NCBI GenBank assembly: GCA_038257535.1
Contig: JBBSJE010000004.1
Span: 10,120-74,119 of the forward strand
Source: JAGTJU01 sp038257535
GTDB taxonomy: Bacteria; Myxococcota_A; Polyangia; Fen-1088
Length of the DNA: 64,000 nt
Reading direction: 5' to 3'
Shown here: positions 35,241-44,700 of the stretch, piece after piece
Numbering within the stretch: position 1 is the first letter of the stretch
Layout of the letters: the number at the start of each line of letters is the position of its first letter
Position numbers and translations under genes: made by a program
The notes under the pieces: generated by a model
What the model saw: the letters and a program-made list of their open reading frames with translations, nothing else
What the model was told of the DNA's origin: nothing
Databases searched by the model: none

Positions 35241-36443
35241 TTATTGGTACAGGAACACGATCTCGACCCGGTTGTTGCGTGCGCGTCCCGTGGCGTTGCG
35301 GTTGTCCGAGATGGGCTCTGCGCCGCCCTGCCCGCTCACCACCAGACGGTTGGGTGCCACGCCGCGGGACACCAAGGAGTTGTACACCGCTTGCGCCCGC
35401 GCATGCGCCCGCGCCAGCAGCGCGTCCGAGCGGCCGCGGCTGTCGGTGTGGCCCACGATCTGCACAGGGAAGGTCGGGTACTTATTGACCAGCGCCGCCA
35501 CGCGCTCTATCACCGCTTCGCTGCCAGGAACAATGGCGGTTCCCGACCCCTTGAACATGATCTTCGCGGGAACGTGAAGCACCAGGCGCTGCAGTTGGCC
35601 GCGGGCCTCACGGCGCACCTCAACCGACTGAATTTGCGCGGCGTCGCCTGCCAATGATTCCGCTTGCGTGCGGCGATCGTTGGCTTCGACCTCTTTGGCG
35701 AATTCGGGCCGGGCTGCTTCCGTGGCAGCGGCCGCGCGTTGACGAGCCATATCCGCGCTGATGCGTGCGGCGTCGAGCTGATCATTTTTCAACTCTTGTT
35801 GCGCACGCGCTAGCATGTCCAAGGCGGCCTGGTAGGGGCCCGAGGCCAAGCGCTTGGCATCCACCGTGTCTGCTTCTTTGACCGAAAATTCAGCTGCCTT
35901 GACCTTTTCCAACGCCTCAGCGCGGTCTTTTTCAAGTTGCAGTTTTGCCGACATCGTTTGTTTTTCGGCGGAAGCGCTGTCCCGTTGCTTCTGCAGTTCG
36001 GACGTAAGTTGCTCGCGCTCTGCTTTTTGCGTTTGCAGTTGCTCAAGCAAAGCCACTTGCTCGTTCAAGGCCTTGAGCTGCGTTTCCAAACGGCCTGCGT
36101 CGTCGTCGGCTTTCACCCGCGCGCGCTTGGTTTTCTTGATGCGATCCTTGGCCTGCGCCTGCTCAAGCACGGCCACGGCGTGTTTGACCTTCGCCTGGCC
36201 ATAAAGCGCATCGTGTCGCGCTTCGTCGAGATCGTTGTCCTTCCAGTGCGTGGTGGCATCGTTCAGCAAGCGATCCGCACGCTTCATGATGGCGGGCGCC
36301 ACCACCTCCGCCTGCTTGGCTTGCGGGTCGGCGCGCAGCCGCTCGAAGGCCGCCAATTCGGGAGGCTTGGGAGGCGTGGCGCAAGCGGCGGCCAGCGACA
36401 CCAGCCCCAGACCCAAAATTTTAAGCGAAAGCTTGCGGTTCAT
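35241..36443 (-). CDS. OmpA-family lipoprotein with long coiled coil
   Basis: Cell-envelope lipoprotein of 400 residues. The signal peptide ends in SLAAAC (Cys21). A DUF4398-like helical segment follows (AFERLRADPQAKQAEVVAPAI...LNDATTHWKDNDLDEARHDAL), then a coiled coil (residues about 110-190, heavy in Glu/Lys/Gln/Leu), then a C-terminal OmpA peptidoglycan-binding domain (PVQIVGHTDSRGRSDALLARAHARAQAVYNSL, then NRRVEIVF-like NNRVEIVFLYQ). The protein would sit in the outer membrane and tether it to peptidoglycan. Start overlaps the upstream gene's stop by 4 bp. A terminator follows 19 bp after its stop. Confidence 0.9.
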   Translation of the reverse strand: MNRKLSLKILGLGLVSLAAACATPPKPPELAAFERLRADPQAKQAEVVAPAIMKRADRLLNDATTHWKDNDLDEARHDALYGQAKVKHAVAVLEQAQAKDRIKKTKRARVKADDDAGRLETQLKALNEQVALLEQLQTQKAEREQLTSELQKQRDSASAEKQTMSAKLQLEKDRAEALEKVKAAEFSVKEADTVDAKRLASGPYQAALDMLARAQQELKNDQLDAARISADMARQRAAAATEAARPEFAKEVEANDRRTQAESLAGDAAQIQSVEVRREARGQLQRLVLHVPAKIMFKGSGTAIVPGSEAVIERVAALVNKYPTFPVQIVGHTDSRGRSDALLARAHARAQAVYNSLVSRGVAPNRLVVSGQGGAEPISDNRNATGRARNNRVEIVFLYQ

Positions 36444-36877
36444 TTTGAAGTGACCTCCAGCTTGGCTTTCTTTTGTTTCGCTTCATCGATGGCCACCTTC
36501 AGCTCTTCGATGCGCTGCTGGGTGGCTGCCAGTGCGGTTTCTTCCTGCCGCGCCTGCGCCATCAACTGACCGGCAGTGATCTGCTCGCGAATCATGTCGG
36601 CCTGCGCGTCGCAACGGTCAAGCACCTCGCGCACCTTGTCGTAGTTTTTCTCGGACCGGAGCCGCCAGGCCTCGTCCAACCAGGTGTTCATCACCGCAAC
36701 CTCTTCAGCGGCAAGCCGCTGTTCGTCCATACGTTGCAGGTCCGTTGAGTTGCGGCGCGACCTATCGATCATGCTTTGCAGATCGTCCGCTTCGCCAGCC
36801 ATGGCCAGCTGCCCCACGGGGCTGGCGCCGGCGGCCAGGGCCAGCGCTCCAATCCAACCGAGTGTCCTAAGGTTCAT
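36440..36877 (-). CDS. Exported coiled-coil protein, OmpA-lipoprotein partner
   Basis: Periplasmic protein of 145 residues: Sec signal peptide (cleavage near AMAGE), then almost wholly helical, with SMIDRSRRNSTDLQRMDEQR and a C-terminal coiled coil rich in Glu/Lys/Ala (ATQQRIEELKVAIDEAKQKK). A good AGGAGAG Shine-Dalgarno sequence precedes the ATG. First gene of a two-gene unit with the OmpA lipoprotein, with ATGA overlap, so the two may form a joint envelope complex (inference). Family not recognised beyond similarity to DUF4398-type helical envelope proteins. Confidence 0.75.
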   Translation of the reverse strand: MNLRTLGWIGALALAAGASPVGQLAMAGEADDLQSMIDRSRRNSTDLQRMDEQRLAAEEVAVMNTWLDEAWRLRSEKNYDKVREVLDRCDAQADMIREQITAGQLMAQARQEETALAATQQRIEELKVAIDEAKQKKAKLEVTSK

Positions 36878-37030
36878 ATTCAGTCTCTCCTATGAGCTTT
36901 TTCGTGAAATGATAAGAAACGACCCTAGGAGCATAACCCCTCGACTGCAAGCGCCAAAATGGCGCACCAGGGGCCGCGCGGGGGGGTGCTAAGTGCCTGG
37001 AATCAAATAATGGTTTAGGCCGCGCCCCTC

Positions 37031-37061
37031 TTGACGGATGCGCGCCTTCGGTGCATACCTT
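37031..37061 (+). promoter_or_regulatory. Candidate tRNA-His promoter
   Basis: TTGACG (37031-37036), then TACCTT (37056-37061) at 19-bp spacing, or an overlapping CATACC at 17 bp. A GC-rich 7-bp hairpin (TGCCCCC/GGGGGCA, 37062-37082) begins straight after it. The gap 36878-37030 holds the divergent promoter region of the coiled-coil gene; no firm hexamers are assigned there. Confidence 0.4.
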
Positions 37062-37096
37062 TGCCCCCGGACGTTGGGGGCAGGTGAGGAGAGAGG

Positions 37097-37110
37097 GGTT
37101 GGGCCCAACC
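37097..37110. repeat. 14-bp perfect palindrome beside tRNA-His
   Basis: GGTTGGGCCCAACC is a perfect 14-bp palindrome that ends 6 bp before the tRNA 5' end. It may be a processing signal in the leader or a protein-binding site. There is no integrase gene nearby to make it an attachment site. Confidence 0.6.
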
Positions 37111-37116
37111 TAGGAT

Positions 37117-37189
37117 GGTGAGCGTAGCTCAATGGTAGAGCATCGGATTGTGATTCCGAGGGCTGCGGGTTCGATCCCCGTCGTTCACC
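37117..37189 (+). tRNA. tRNA-His (anticodon GTG)
   Basis: Cloverleaf: acceptor GTGAGCG pairs with CGTTCAC (one G-T), preceded by an encoded G-1 opposite C73, the identity element of tRNA-His. The D-arm is AGCTC...GAGC. The anticodon stem TCGGA/TCCGA encloses loop TTGTGAT with anticodon GTG. The T-arm is GCGGG TTCGATC CCCGT. The CCA tail is not completely encoded. An antisense open frame covers this gene and is not coding. Confidence 0.95.
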
Positions 37190-37208
37190 CACACTGGCAA
37201 GCCTTGGC

Positions 37209-39125
37209 TTACCAAAACACCACGTAGAGCATCAGGGTCAACACCACCACCAGACCAGCAAAGAGTTTGGCCCCCTTGGTTGTAGTCATGTTCATCTGGG
37301 CGTTCACCGGCAGTTGAACCGGTGTGGCCAAGGGTTTTGCGAGCGTGATGGCGGCAAGCACGGCCAGCACGATGCCGAAACAGATGGCCATGCGGTTCAA
37401 AAACGCCACCTGAGGCAACGCCAGCTTGAGCGTGCCGTAAAGCACGGGGTTAAGCAGCAGCCCCACGGTGCCCACCATACGGGGGGCCTTGGGCACCAGC
37501 AATCCGAACAAGAAGATGGCCAGAATGCCCGGCGAGATGAAGCCTTGAAATTCTTGGATGAACGTGAAAATGCCGCCGAACTTTGGGCTGCCTAAGCTGG
37601 GCGCGATCAGAATCGCGATGAGAACAAAGGCCACCACGCAGATCCGACCCACCTTCACAAGTTCGCTAGGTTTGGCGTCTTTTTTCATTTTGCCGTAGAT
37701 GTCCATGGCGAAGATCGTGGATGCCGAGTTCAACATCGACGCCAATGAACTCACCACGGCGCCGAAAATGGCGGCTAGCACAAAGCCTAAAATGCCGCTG
37801 CCAGGCTTCAAGAGGTTGCGCAGCAACGTGGGGAATGCGGCGTCGTAGTCGTAACCCACCAAGCGATCGGACACCCTAAGGCTTTTTCCGCTGGCCGCGT
37901 CGATGTACGCCTGATTGGCCCAGGCGATGTCTTGCGGGGTTGAAACGTCGGCCAACGGCTGGCCCACCAATTTCGCATTGTGGCTCAACATCTGCTGCGC
38001 CAGCGCCGGTTGCAGCGCTGCAAACCTATCGGTGAATTCAAACACCTTCGGCTCTCCGCTTTGAAACGATTCAATCATCGGGCGATTTTTCACGTCGGCC
38101 TGCAAACGCAGATCGCTGCTGAACAAGTTGAACGCCAGCATGCCGGGAATCACGACCACGAACGGAATCACCAGCTTCAAAAAGGCGGCAAAAATGATGC
38201 CCTTCTGCCCTTCAGCCAATGACTTCGAGCCCAAGGTGCGTTGGGTGATGTACTGATTCAATCCCCAGTAAAAGAAGTTGGGGATCCAAAGCCCAACCAC
38301 CAACGCCGACCACGGAATCTCGGGATCGTTTCCGGGCCTCACCATGTGCAATTTGCCCTCGGGCAAGGCGCCACTGTTAAGCTCCATGAACCGCGCCCAG
38401 GGCCCCGCATGGGTGAGGCGTTCCAGACTGGCGTGTGGGTTGGCCGCTGTGGCCAGCAAGGCTTGAGGGTCAGCGGCGCCCAAGGCGGACATCGCCAAAT
38501 AAACGATCACCACGCCGCCAACAATAAGCGCCGCCCCTTGAATGAGATCGGCCCAGGCGCATGCCTTAAGGCCGCCAGCGAACACGTAGACGGCCGCCAG
38601 GGTGCCAATGATCCAGCAGGCCACGGTGATGTTGCCCAGATCCAAACCCAACACCACTTGGCCTTGGAAAAACACGCTGATCACTTTGGCGCCTGAAAAA
38701 ATCACCGACGCCGTGGGCACGCCCACAAGGATCACCATGGTGCTAATCGCCATGATGGTGCGCGCAAACGAGTTGTATCGGTATTCGAGGAACTCGGGAA
38801 TTGTGAAAATTCCGCTTTTGAGGAAGGCCGGCAAAAATACAAATGCCACCACAATCAGGGTGATGGCCGCCATCCACTCGTAGCTGGCGATGGCCATTCC
38901 CAGCCAATCGGCGGCCTTGCCGCTCATGCCCACAAACTGCTCTGTGGAAATGTTGGCGGCGATTAACGAGAAGCCCACCAGCCACCAGGTAAGGCCCCGG
39001 CCCGCCAGGAAGTAATCCGCGGCGCCATTTTCGCCCTCGGTTTGTTCGCCTCGACTCATCCACAGCCCAATTCCCACAACGGAAGCAACGAACGCGAGAA
39101 AGATCAGAAGGTCAATGAGATGCAT
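37209..39125 (-). CDS. Sodium/solute symporter, SSS (SLC5) family
   Basis: Inner-membrane Na+-coupled transporter of 638 residues with about 14 helices. It starts MHLIDLLIFLAFVASVVGIGLWMSRG, then the family blocks DYFLAGRGLTWWLVGFSLIAANIS, GIFTIPEFLEYRYNS and FVFAGGLKACAWADLIQG. The sodium-site region is SSLASMLNSASTIFAMDIY, and ASSL-type spacing fits SGLT/vSGLT-like sugar transporters. Odd: about 110 hydrophilic residues are inserted around residue 355-450, between helices, longer than in the typical sugar symporter. Substrate is unknown; sugar or myo-inositol is likely. It converges on tRNA-His with a 19-bp gap. Confidence 0.88.
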   Translation of the reverse strand: MHLIDLLIFLAFVASVVGIGLWMSRGEQTEGENGAADYFLAGRGLTWWLVGFSLIAANISTEQFVGMSGKAADWLGMAIASYEWMAAITLIVVAFVFLPAFLKSGIFTIPEFLEYRYNSFARTIMAISTMVILVGVPTASVIFSGAKVISVFFQGQVVLGLDLGNITVACWIIGTLAAVYVFAGGLKACAWADLIQGAALIVGGVVIVYLAMSALGAADPQALLATAANPHASLERLTHAGPWARFMELNSGALPEGKLHMVRPGNDPEIPWSALVVGLWIPNFFYWGLNQYITQRTLGSKSLAEGQKGIIFAAFLKLVIPFVVVIPGMLAFNLFSSDLRLQADVKNRPMIESFQSGEPKVFEFTDRFAALQPALAQQMLSHNAKLVGQPLADVSTPQDIAWANQAYIDAASGKSLRVSDRLVGYDYDAAFPTLLRNLLKPGSGILGFVLAAIFGAVVSSLASMLNSASTIFAMDIYGKMKKDAKPSELVKVGRICVVAFVLIAILIAPSLGSPKFGGIFTFIQEFQGFISPGILAIFLFGLLVPKAPRMVGTVGLLLNPVLYGTLKLALPQVAFLNRMAICFGIVLAVLAAITLAKPLATPVQLPVNAQMNMTTTKGAKLFAGLVVVLTLMLYVVFW

Positions 39126-39310
39126 TCAGGGGTCCTCAATGGGCGCGAACGGTTTGAAAACAGCGCAATGGGTTATGAACGCCACGGGGGCGGCCGGCGA
39201 ATAAAACCGTAGTCCCGGCAAGATGACAAGAGGCAGAGCAACTTTCCATTAGCTGGCTTCACCGCCGAGCGCAATCCAGCAGCAGCGCGTATATTGCCCC
39301 GCCTGGCGCC

Positions 39311-39317
39311 AAGGAGG
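39311..39317 (+). promoter_or_regulatory. Strong Shine-Dalgarno that points to an ATT start for the GT2 gene
   Basis: AAGGAGG at 39311-39317 is a full anti-SD match. The only in-frame codon at proper spacing is ATT at 39326 (8 nt gap); the first standard codon, GTG at 39347, is 29 nt away. A TATATT lies further upstream at 39290-39295 as a possible -10. The gap 39126-39310 shows nothing else supportable. Confidence 0.5.
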
Positions 39318-39346
39318 GCCCCAACATTCCAACCGAGACTTCCGCC

Positions 39347-40636
39347 GTGGTCGAACCTTGGCCCAAACGCCTACTGGGGTTATGCCCTTTGCTGGGGGCC
39401 GCTTTGGGAATGGGACTGATTCTGATTCCGCTGCTTGGCCAAGGTTGGGGCTCGACTTCTGCCGCCTTCATCAGGTCGCCCGTTTTGATTCTGGTGTTGC
39501 TTGAGTTCTTGCACCTGGCCTTCATCACCACGCTGTGGTTGAAGTACCGGCCAGTGGCGCTTCCAAGCGACGCCGACCTACCTACGTTGACCGTGATCAT
39601 CCCGGCCTACAACGAAGGCCCCATGGTGGAGCAAAGCATTCGGTCCGTGGTGAAAGCCAACTACCCGCACGACAAGCTGGAGATCCTTGTGGTGGACGAT
39701 GGCTCGCGTGACGACACGTTCTTTCACATGGAAAAGCTGCGCAAGCAGCACCCGCAGGTGGTTCGCTTGATTCGTTTTCGCGGCAACCAAGGCAAACGGG
39801 CGGCGCTACGGCAAGGGTTCGAGAACGCTCGAGGCGACATTGTGATCACAATCGATTCGGACAGCGAAATTGAGCCTGACACGCTCAAAGCCTTGGCGGC
39901 CCCGTTTCAGAACCCGAAAGTGGGTGGCGTGGCGGGCTGGGTGCGGGTGCTCAACGCAAAACCCTTCATCGGCCGCATGTTGGATGTGCAATTCACGCTC
40001 AGCTTTGATCTCTCCCGCGCGGCGCAATCAACCTACGGCGCGGTGTTTGTTTGCCCAGGCGCCCTGTCGGCGTTTCGTCGCCAGGTGATTGTTCCGCACA
40101 TGGATGAATGGGTAAACCAACAGTTTTTGGGACGCCCCGTGGGGCATGGCGAAGACCAGGCGCTTACGAACATCGTGTTGCGCGCGGGCTATGAAACAGT
40201 CTATCAGCGCAACGCCGTGGTGTGGACGCTGGTTCCGCAAACTTACCGCCAGCTGACGCGCATGTTAACGCGATGGGATCGCAGTTATGTGGTTGAGGGC
40301 TTTTCGTTCGCGCGCTTCATGTTTCGCAAGTATCGCTCGGGCAACCGGCTTTTTCCCATTTTGGGCTTTGTCGCCAGCACGTTTCGGCTTGTTTACGTGT
40401 TCGTGGGCCTTGTGGCCATTCCCGGCGCTGTTTTGCGAAGGCCAGACATGCTCTTATTGGGACTGGGCGCCGGATTTGTCATGGCGGTTGTCTCATCGCT
40501 TTACTATCTGCGCGCGCAACCAGGTCTACGATTTTTGTGGGGCGCCGTGTATGCAGTGTTCTCGTTTGTGGGCCTGCTGTGGATTCTCCCTTACGCCATC
40601 CTGACGGTGCGCGAAGAGGGCTGGGGCACGCGTTAA
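39347..40636 (+). CDS. Membrane glycosyltransferase family 2 (IcaA/NodC/HasA type)
   Basis: Processive-type GT2 enzyme of 429 residues from the GTG at 39347 (436 if ATT at 39326 is used). Two N-terminal helices are followed by the GT-A core: TVIIPAYNEGPMV, LVVDDGSRDDT with the UDP-binding Asp, then IDSDSEIEP as the DxD-like metal site, and GHGEDQALTNIVL with the catalytic-base ED. QLTRMLTRWDRSY is a relaxed version of the QxxRW signature. Three or four C-terminal helices would form the translocation pore. Similar enzymes make beta-linked polysaccharides such as hyaluronan, chitin or poly-N-acetylglucosamine; the substrate is not decided. Converges with the NTPase gene (4-bp overlap). Confidence 0.88.
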   Translation: MVEPWPKRLLGLCPLLGAALGMGLILIPLLGQGWGSTSAAFIRSPVLILVLLEFLHLAFITTLWLKYRPVALPSDADLPTLTVIIPAYNEGPMVEQSIRSVVKANYPHDKLEILVVDDGSRDDTFFHMEKLRKQHPQVVRLIRFRGNQGKRAALRQGFENARGDIVITIDSDSEIEPDTLKALAAPFQNPKVGGVAGWVRVLNAKPFIGRMLDVQFTLSFDLSRAAQSTYGAVFVCPGALSAFRRQVIVPHMDEWVNQQFLGRPVGHGEDQALTNIVLRAGYETVYQRNAVVWTLVPQTYRQLTRMLTRWDRSYVVEGFSFARFMFRKYRSGNRLFPILGFVASTFRLVYVFVGLVAIPGAVLRRPDMLLLGLGAGFVMAVVSSLYYLRAQPGLRFLWGAVYAVFSFVGLLWILPYAILTVREEGWGTR

Positions 40637-41700
40637 GGCACAACCTCAAGTACCCGACCAGACAACACCGCGCCGCCGGCGTCGTCGTGATCCACAAACC
40701 CCGAAGCCACAAGCCCCCGCGGCAAACCTGCGTAGGCAGGTCGCTTGCGCCGCAAGTCCGACAGCGCCGTGGCCAGAGCACCTGAGCGCGACAAAAGATC
40801 GGCCACCAACTGCCTTTGCGCGGCCACCCGGTCGGCCCCTAAAGCCACATCCACATGGGCCGGCAGCAAGCTGGCTTGCCCGGGCGCCGTGGGAACCTGG
40901 GCCGCGAGATCGCTTGCAATCCGATGCAGCAAAAGTGGATGGCCCCCGGCGATCTGCGCCACCGCCGTTTGGGTTAATGACGACAGATCAGGCAAGTGTT
41001 GCCGTATAATTTCCACGCGCCCTTCGTGGTCAAGCGGCTCCAGGAAAATGGGACGCGTCACATTCCGAAAATAATTCGACCCTGGCAGCGACTCGTCGCC
41101 GAACAAGGTCCACAACGCGTAAAGCGGGGTGATGCCCGAGGAGGTTTGGAACACAAAGCGCAAGGCCGAAATGAACGGACCTTTCCAAGTCGCGGCGCCC
41201 ACCTGGTCAACTTCGTCAAACAACAAACAGATGCCCGGCGTGTGCACCGCCGCCTGAGCCAGCCGCGTGATGAACCGCTCAAACCCGCGCGGGGTCATAG
41301 ACTGTGACCCCGGCCCATCCCATTCGGGCTCGTTAGCAAGCGCGCTTGCAAGGGCGGGCTCAGAAGAGTTGGCAAGGCCCCCACGTATGCGGGACGTGAG
41401 CTCGCCCAAAAACGCGTAAAAGCCCGCTTCTTCGCGATAGTCCGAGGCCAACGGCAAGCCGATCACGCAGGTGGTAAGGCCCCTATCCTGCCGAAGTCTG
41501 GCGGCGAGTTGCTCAAACAAAGTGGATTTGCCCATGCCGGGGCCCGCCACCACAGACACGCCGCCCTCAAGGGCCAAACTGCCCTTGCCCATAGCCACTG
41601 GCGACGGAAACAAGCGCTCGATCTCGTGAACGCCTGGGTGCCTTTGCACATAGCGATCGCCATGGTCTTCAAAGCCGGGGGTGGGCGTGTTGGTGTCCAT
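40633..41700 (-). CDS. STAND-like P-loop NTPase, soluble partner
   Basis: Cytosolic NTPase of 355 residues. Walker A is GPGMGKST (residues 53-60), preceded by HEIERLFPSPVAMGKGSLALEGGVSVVAG. Walker B is LLFDEVD (159-165). A sensor-like region follows (YFRNVTRPIFLEPLDHEGRVEIIRQHLP), then a winged-helix-like stretch (ALATALSDLRRKRPAYAGL). The layout matches STAND/AAA_14-type ATPases found in signalling and defence proteins. It starts 10 bp after the stop of the membrane NTPase gene, so both are co-transcribed. No transmembrane helices and no known effector domain are visible. Function is unknown. Confidence 0.75.
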   Translation of the reverse strand: MDTNTPTPGFEDHGDRYVQRHPGVHEIERLFPSPVAMGKGSLALEGGVSVVAGPGMGKSTLFEQLAARLRQDRGLTTCVIGLPLASDYREEAGFYAFLGELTSRIRGGLANSSEPALASALANEPEWDGPGSQSMTPRGFERFITRLAQAAVHTPGICLLFDEVDQVGAATWKGPFISALRFVFQTSSGITPLYALWTLFGDESLPGSNYFRNVTRPIFLEPLDHEGRVEIIRQHLPDLSSLTQTAVAQIAGGHPLLLHRIASDLAAQVPTAPGQASLLPAHVDVALGADRVAAQRQLVADLLSRSGALATALSDLRRKRPAYAGLPRGLVASGFVDHDDAGGAVLSGRVLEVVP

Positions 41701-41710
41701 GCGAAGCTCG

Positions 41711-44700
41711 CTAAAACCCCATCAAAGAGTCTGTTCGCGACGAGGCCAAAATTCGCCTGACGATCGACTCAGGGAAAATAAATGCGTCGGGCTGGTTTTG
41801 ATCGCCCTCCGTTTCCAGAATGCCGATCTCAGCCAACATGCGAATGATATAGCCAGAAGCCTCTACCGACCTGCGCTGCATTTCTTCTTGGCTAAACAGT
41901 TTAGCAAGACCCGTGGCCACGAATTGTTCGCGCGTCACCTCGGCCGCCACTTGTTGCAACTCGGCCACCGTCATGCGCCCCGCGCGGGCCAAGGCTCGAA
42001 GCAAAACGCCAGCGGGGTTGTGAGGGTCTCCGATCTCGGATTCCACCCACACGCGCAAGGGCGCACCATCTTCCTCTTCACGGCGTACGGCCGCGGTGGC
42101 ACCCTCCACGCCGATTTCCACCGCTCCCAAACTGCCCTGTCGGGCGCGCTCCGGATCGTAAAGCTCCAACACCGCCGAGCCAATGCGCCGCACGAGAATG
42201 GGTATGCCTTGGGCTTCGCGAATGATCAGCGCCAACGCGGCGTCGGTAAACCGGATGCCTTGGCGCGATCCCAAGCCACGCATCATCGCGTAGGCGGCCT
42301 CGTCGGGAAGCCGGGGCACAAACACGCTGGGAAATGCCCCCAACAGAGACTGCGACGACAGCGTGGTTAAGGGCGCCCACAACAGCGGGTGCAAAGCGCT
42401 GCAGAAAATCACGCCCACCCGATCGCCCCCTTGCACCATATGAACATCGTTGAGCACGGCCCGCAGCCGCCCCACCAACACAGACACAACATCCACAGCG
42501 TTGCCAATGCGCTCAGGCGTAACCCCAATGGCTTGTTCCACTTCGTCGAGGATTAGCAACAGATTCACAGGACGATCGCCATTGGCCTTGCGGCAGGCCG
42601 CAACCAGCGACCGCATCCACATGGCCAACAGGCCAGCTTCAATTCGCTCCTCGGGCCCGGGTACCGAAGGCAACTCAATGTCGCCATGTATCGTGCGCGC
42701 CGAATGGCGAAACTGTTCGCAGATGTAGCGCAAGATGCCGTCGACCGCCTCAGATGGATCTGTCGCGGATGACACTTCGTGATGAAAGCCCGCCAAGTCC
42801 ACGTAGGCGTAAGCTCCCTGTAAACGCCGCGCCACCTCCAGCGCCAAAGAGGATTTTCCAAACCGGCGCAGGCCTGTGATCGTGGTCCAATGCCCAGCTT
42901 CACATGCGGACAGCAAACCCGAAACCAAACGCTCACGGTTGAAAAACTGGCTTGACGACACCAACCGCCCGCGAACCTCGAAGGGGTTGCCCCGCAAGGA
43001 CGTTTGCTCGATAAGATCAAGCAAATCGCCCTCGGTACGGATCCAGCGCAAACGCTCGTCGGATATGGGCAGAATTTGCATGGCCTTGCGGGGGCCGCGC
43101 GCCGCCCAATCCAAGATGGCACGCACCGCCCCCAGATCGGGGGAAGCGCCTTCGTGATGGCAAAGCACCGCAAGCTCTGCTCCTTGCACCCGCGCGGCCA
43201 ACGCCGCCCGGGTTACGTCGCGAGCGGTGACCACCGATCCCACCTCAGCCCGAGTCATGACGGCACGAAGCCCCCAGCGCTCCCACGCCGCATCGGTGGG
43301 CAAGTTCACAAGCAACGAGCCCATGCGAGAGGGAAACAAGAAACGCTTGCCATCAGCCGCAACCGACAACCCCATATTCAGAAGGTGTCCGCGAAGCTCT
43401 CGTCGCCATGAACCAAACGCCCTCAGGGCGCGCCCCATGTGCAAGGACCACAATAGCCCCACCACCAAAACGATGAGACCACCACCAGCGCCGTAAGCCA
43501 CGCGCCCCAGCCGCTGCCAGCGCGACTTCAATGACCCCAGCAAAGCACAGTCGAAACGTTTTGAGGCGCCGCCGCGTTCGCACAGTCTGCACGTTTGAGC
43601 GTCGAGCCCTAAAACGTCGCAAGGACGCTCGCCACGCACGCGGTACCAAAACCACGCGGGAAACGGCAATGCCTGTGCATGCCGTGCGGTTTCTTCGGCG
43701 ACGTCGCCGGTGGTGGACATACGCCACGGCGCCTTGGAGGTGTCTTCTCCCGCGGCGCTGGCCACCTTGGCCACCCGCAACAGATTGTCCGAGAAATTTT
43801 GGATTGAGCCCACGCGCGTTTCGCACAGGATGCGCAAGGTTTTGGTGGGGCGGAAGGCTTGTGATTTGTCCACCTGTACCAAAGTTTGCGCAGACGGCGG
43901 ACGTGGGTATGAACCTAGCGCGCGCGCTTCATCCCCCGACCACAAGGCGCGGACGTAATGCGCACAGGCCTGCGTTAGCAGCCCCTCGGCCCCGGCTTCA
44001 GCGGTTGAAGATTGTGCAAACCACGTCGCCAACCGATCCGCCATGGGCTGTGGCAGGGCGCACGAAGCGGGCGTGGGCATCACCCGCAAACTGTGAAGCG
44101 CGTCCAGACATTGCGCTTGCATCGACCCCGGCAGCAGCTTCGCGCGTAGGGCGTCCACATCACGAAGCCCCTTGGCGGTAAGTTCGTTTAGGTCTGGCAA
44201 TCGCTCGCTGAACCACAGCGAAAACCTTGTAGGTTCGTTGACGCTGGCCCAATGGCACGACACCAGCTTGGCGAACGCCGCGTCGACAACCTCGTCCCAA
44301 TCAGCCTCCCCAACCGTGCTTTGTGAGGAGGGAAATTCGCGCAGCCAGCCCAACACCGATTTGGGCTTTACCTCTGTGCACGGTTGCACCCAGATCTCAT
44401 GCACGCGCTGCCGAACGATCAAAGAAGCGCTGCTCTCGAGAAACGTTTGCAGCCGCCGGGCCCGCTGACATTCGCGAACGCCGGGTCTTTGTTCGCACCC
44501 CGCCACGTGCCGAAAGCTCTGCACCAACCTTAACGCGGCCGATTGGCTGGGCCCGGCCGCAGGTCCCCGTGAAGACAAAACGGATTCGGCCTCAGAAACG
44601 AAACTGGGCTCCAATTCGGCGCCTGAGTCAAACCAATCGTCCAAGGCGTTGGCGCCGCCAGCGCGCAGTTGTTTCAAGAAGCTGGGCGCCACCGCGCGAA

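Noticed and set aside
37097..37110. tRNA-adjacent palindrome as an integration site
   Set aside because: No integrase, no duplicated tRNA 3' end and no foreign-looking island were found nearby; it is kept only as an unexplained palindrome.
36989..37192. 67-codon minus-strand frame across tRNA-His
   Set aside because: It is the typical spurious protein produced by translating the antisense of a tRNA.
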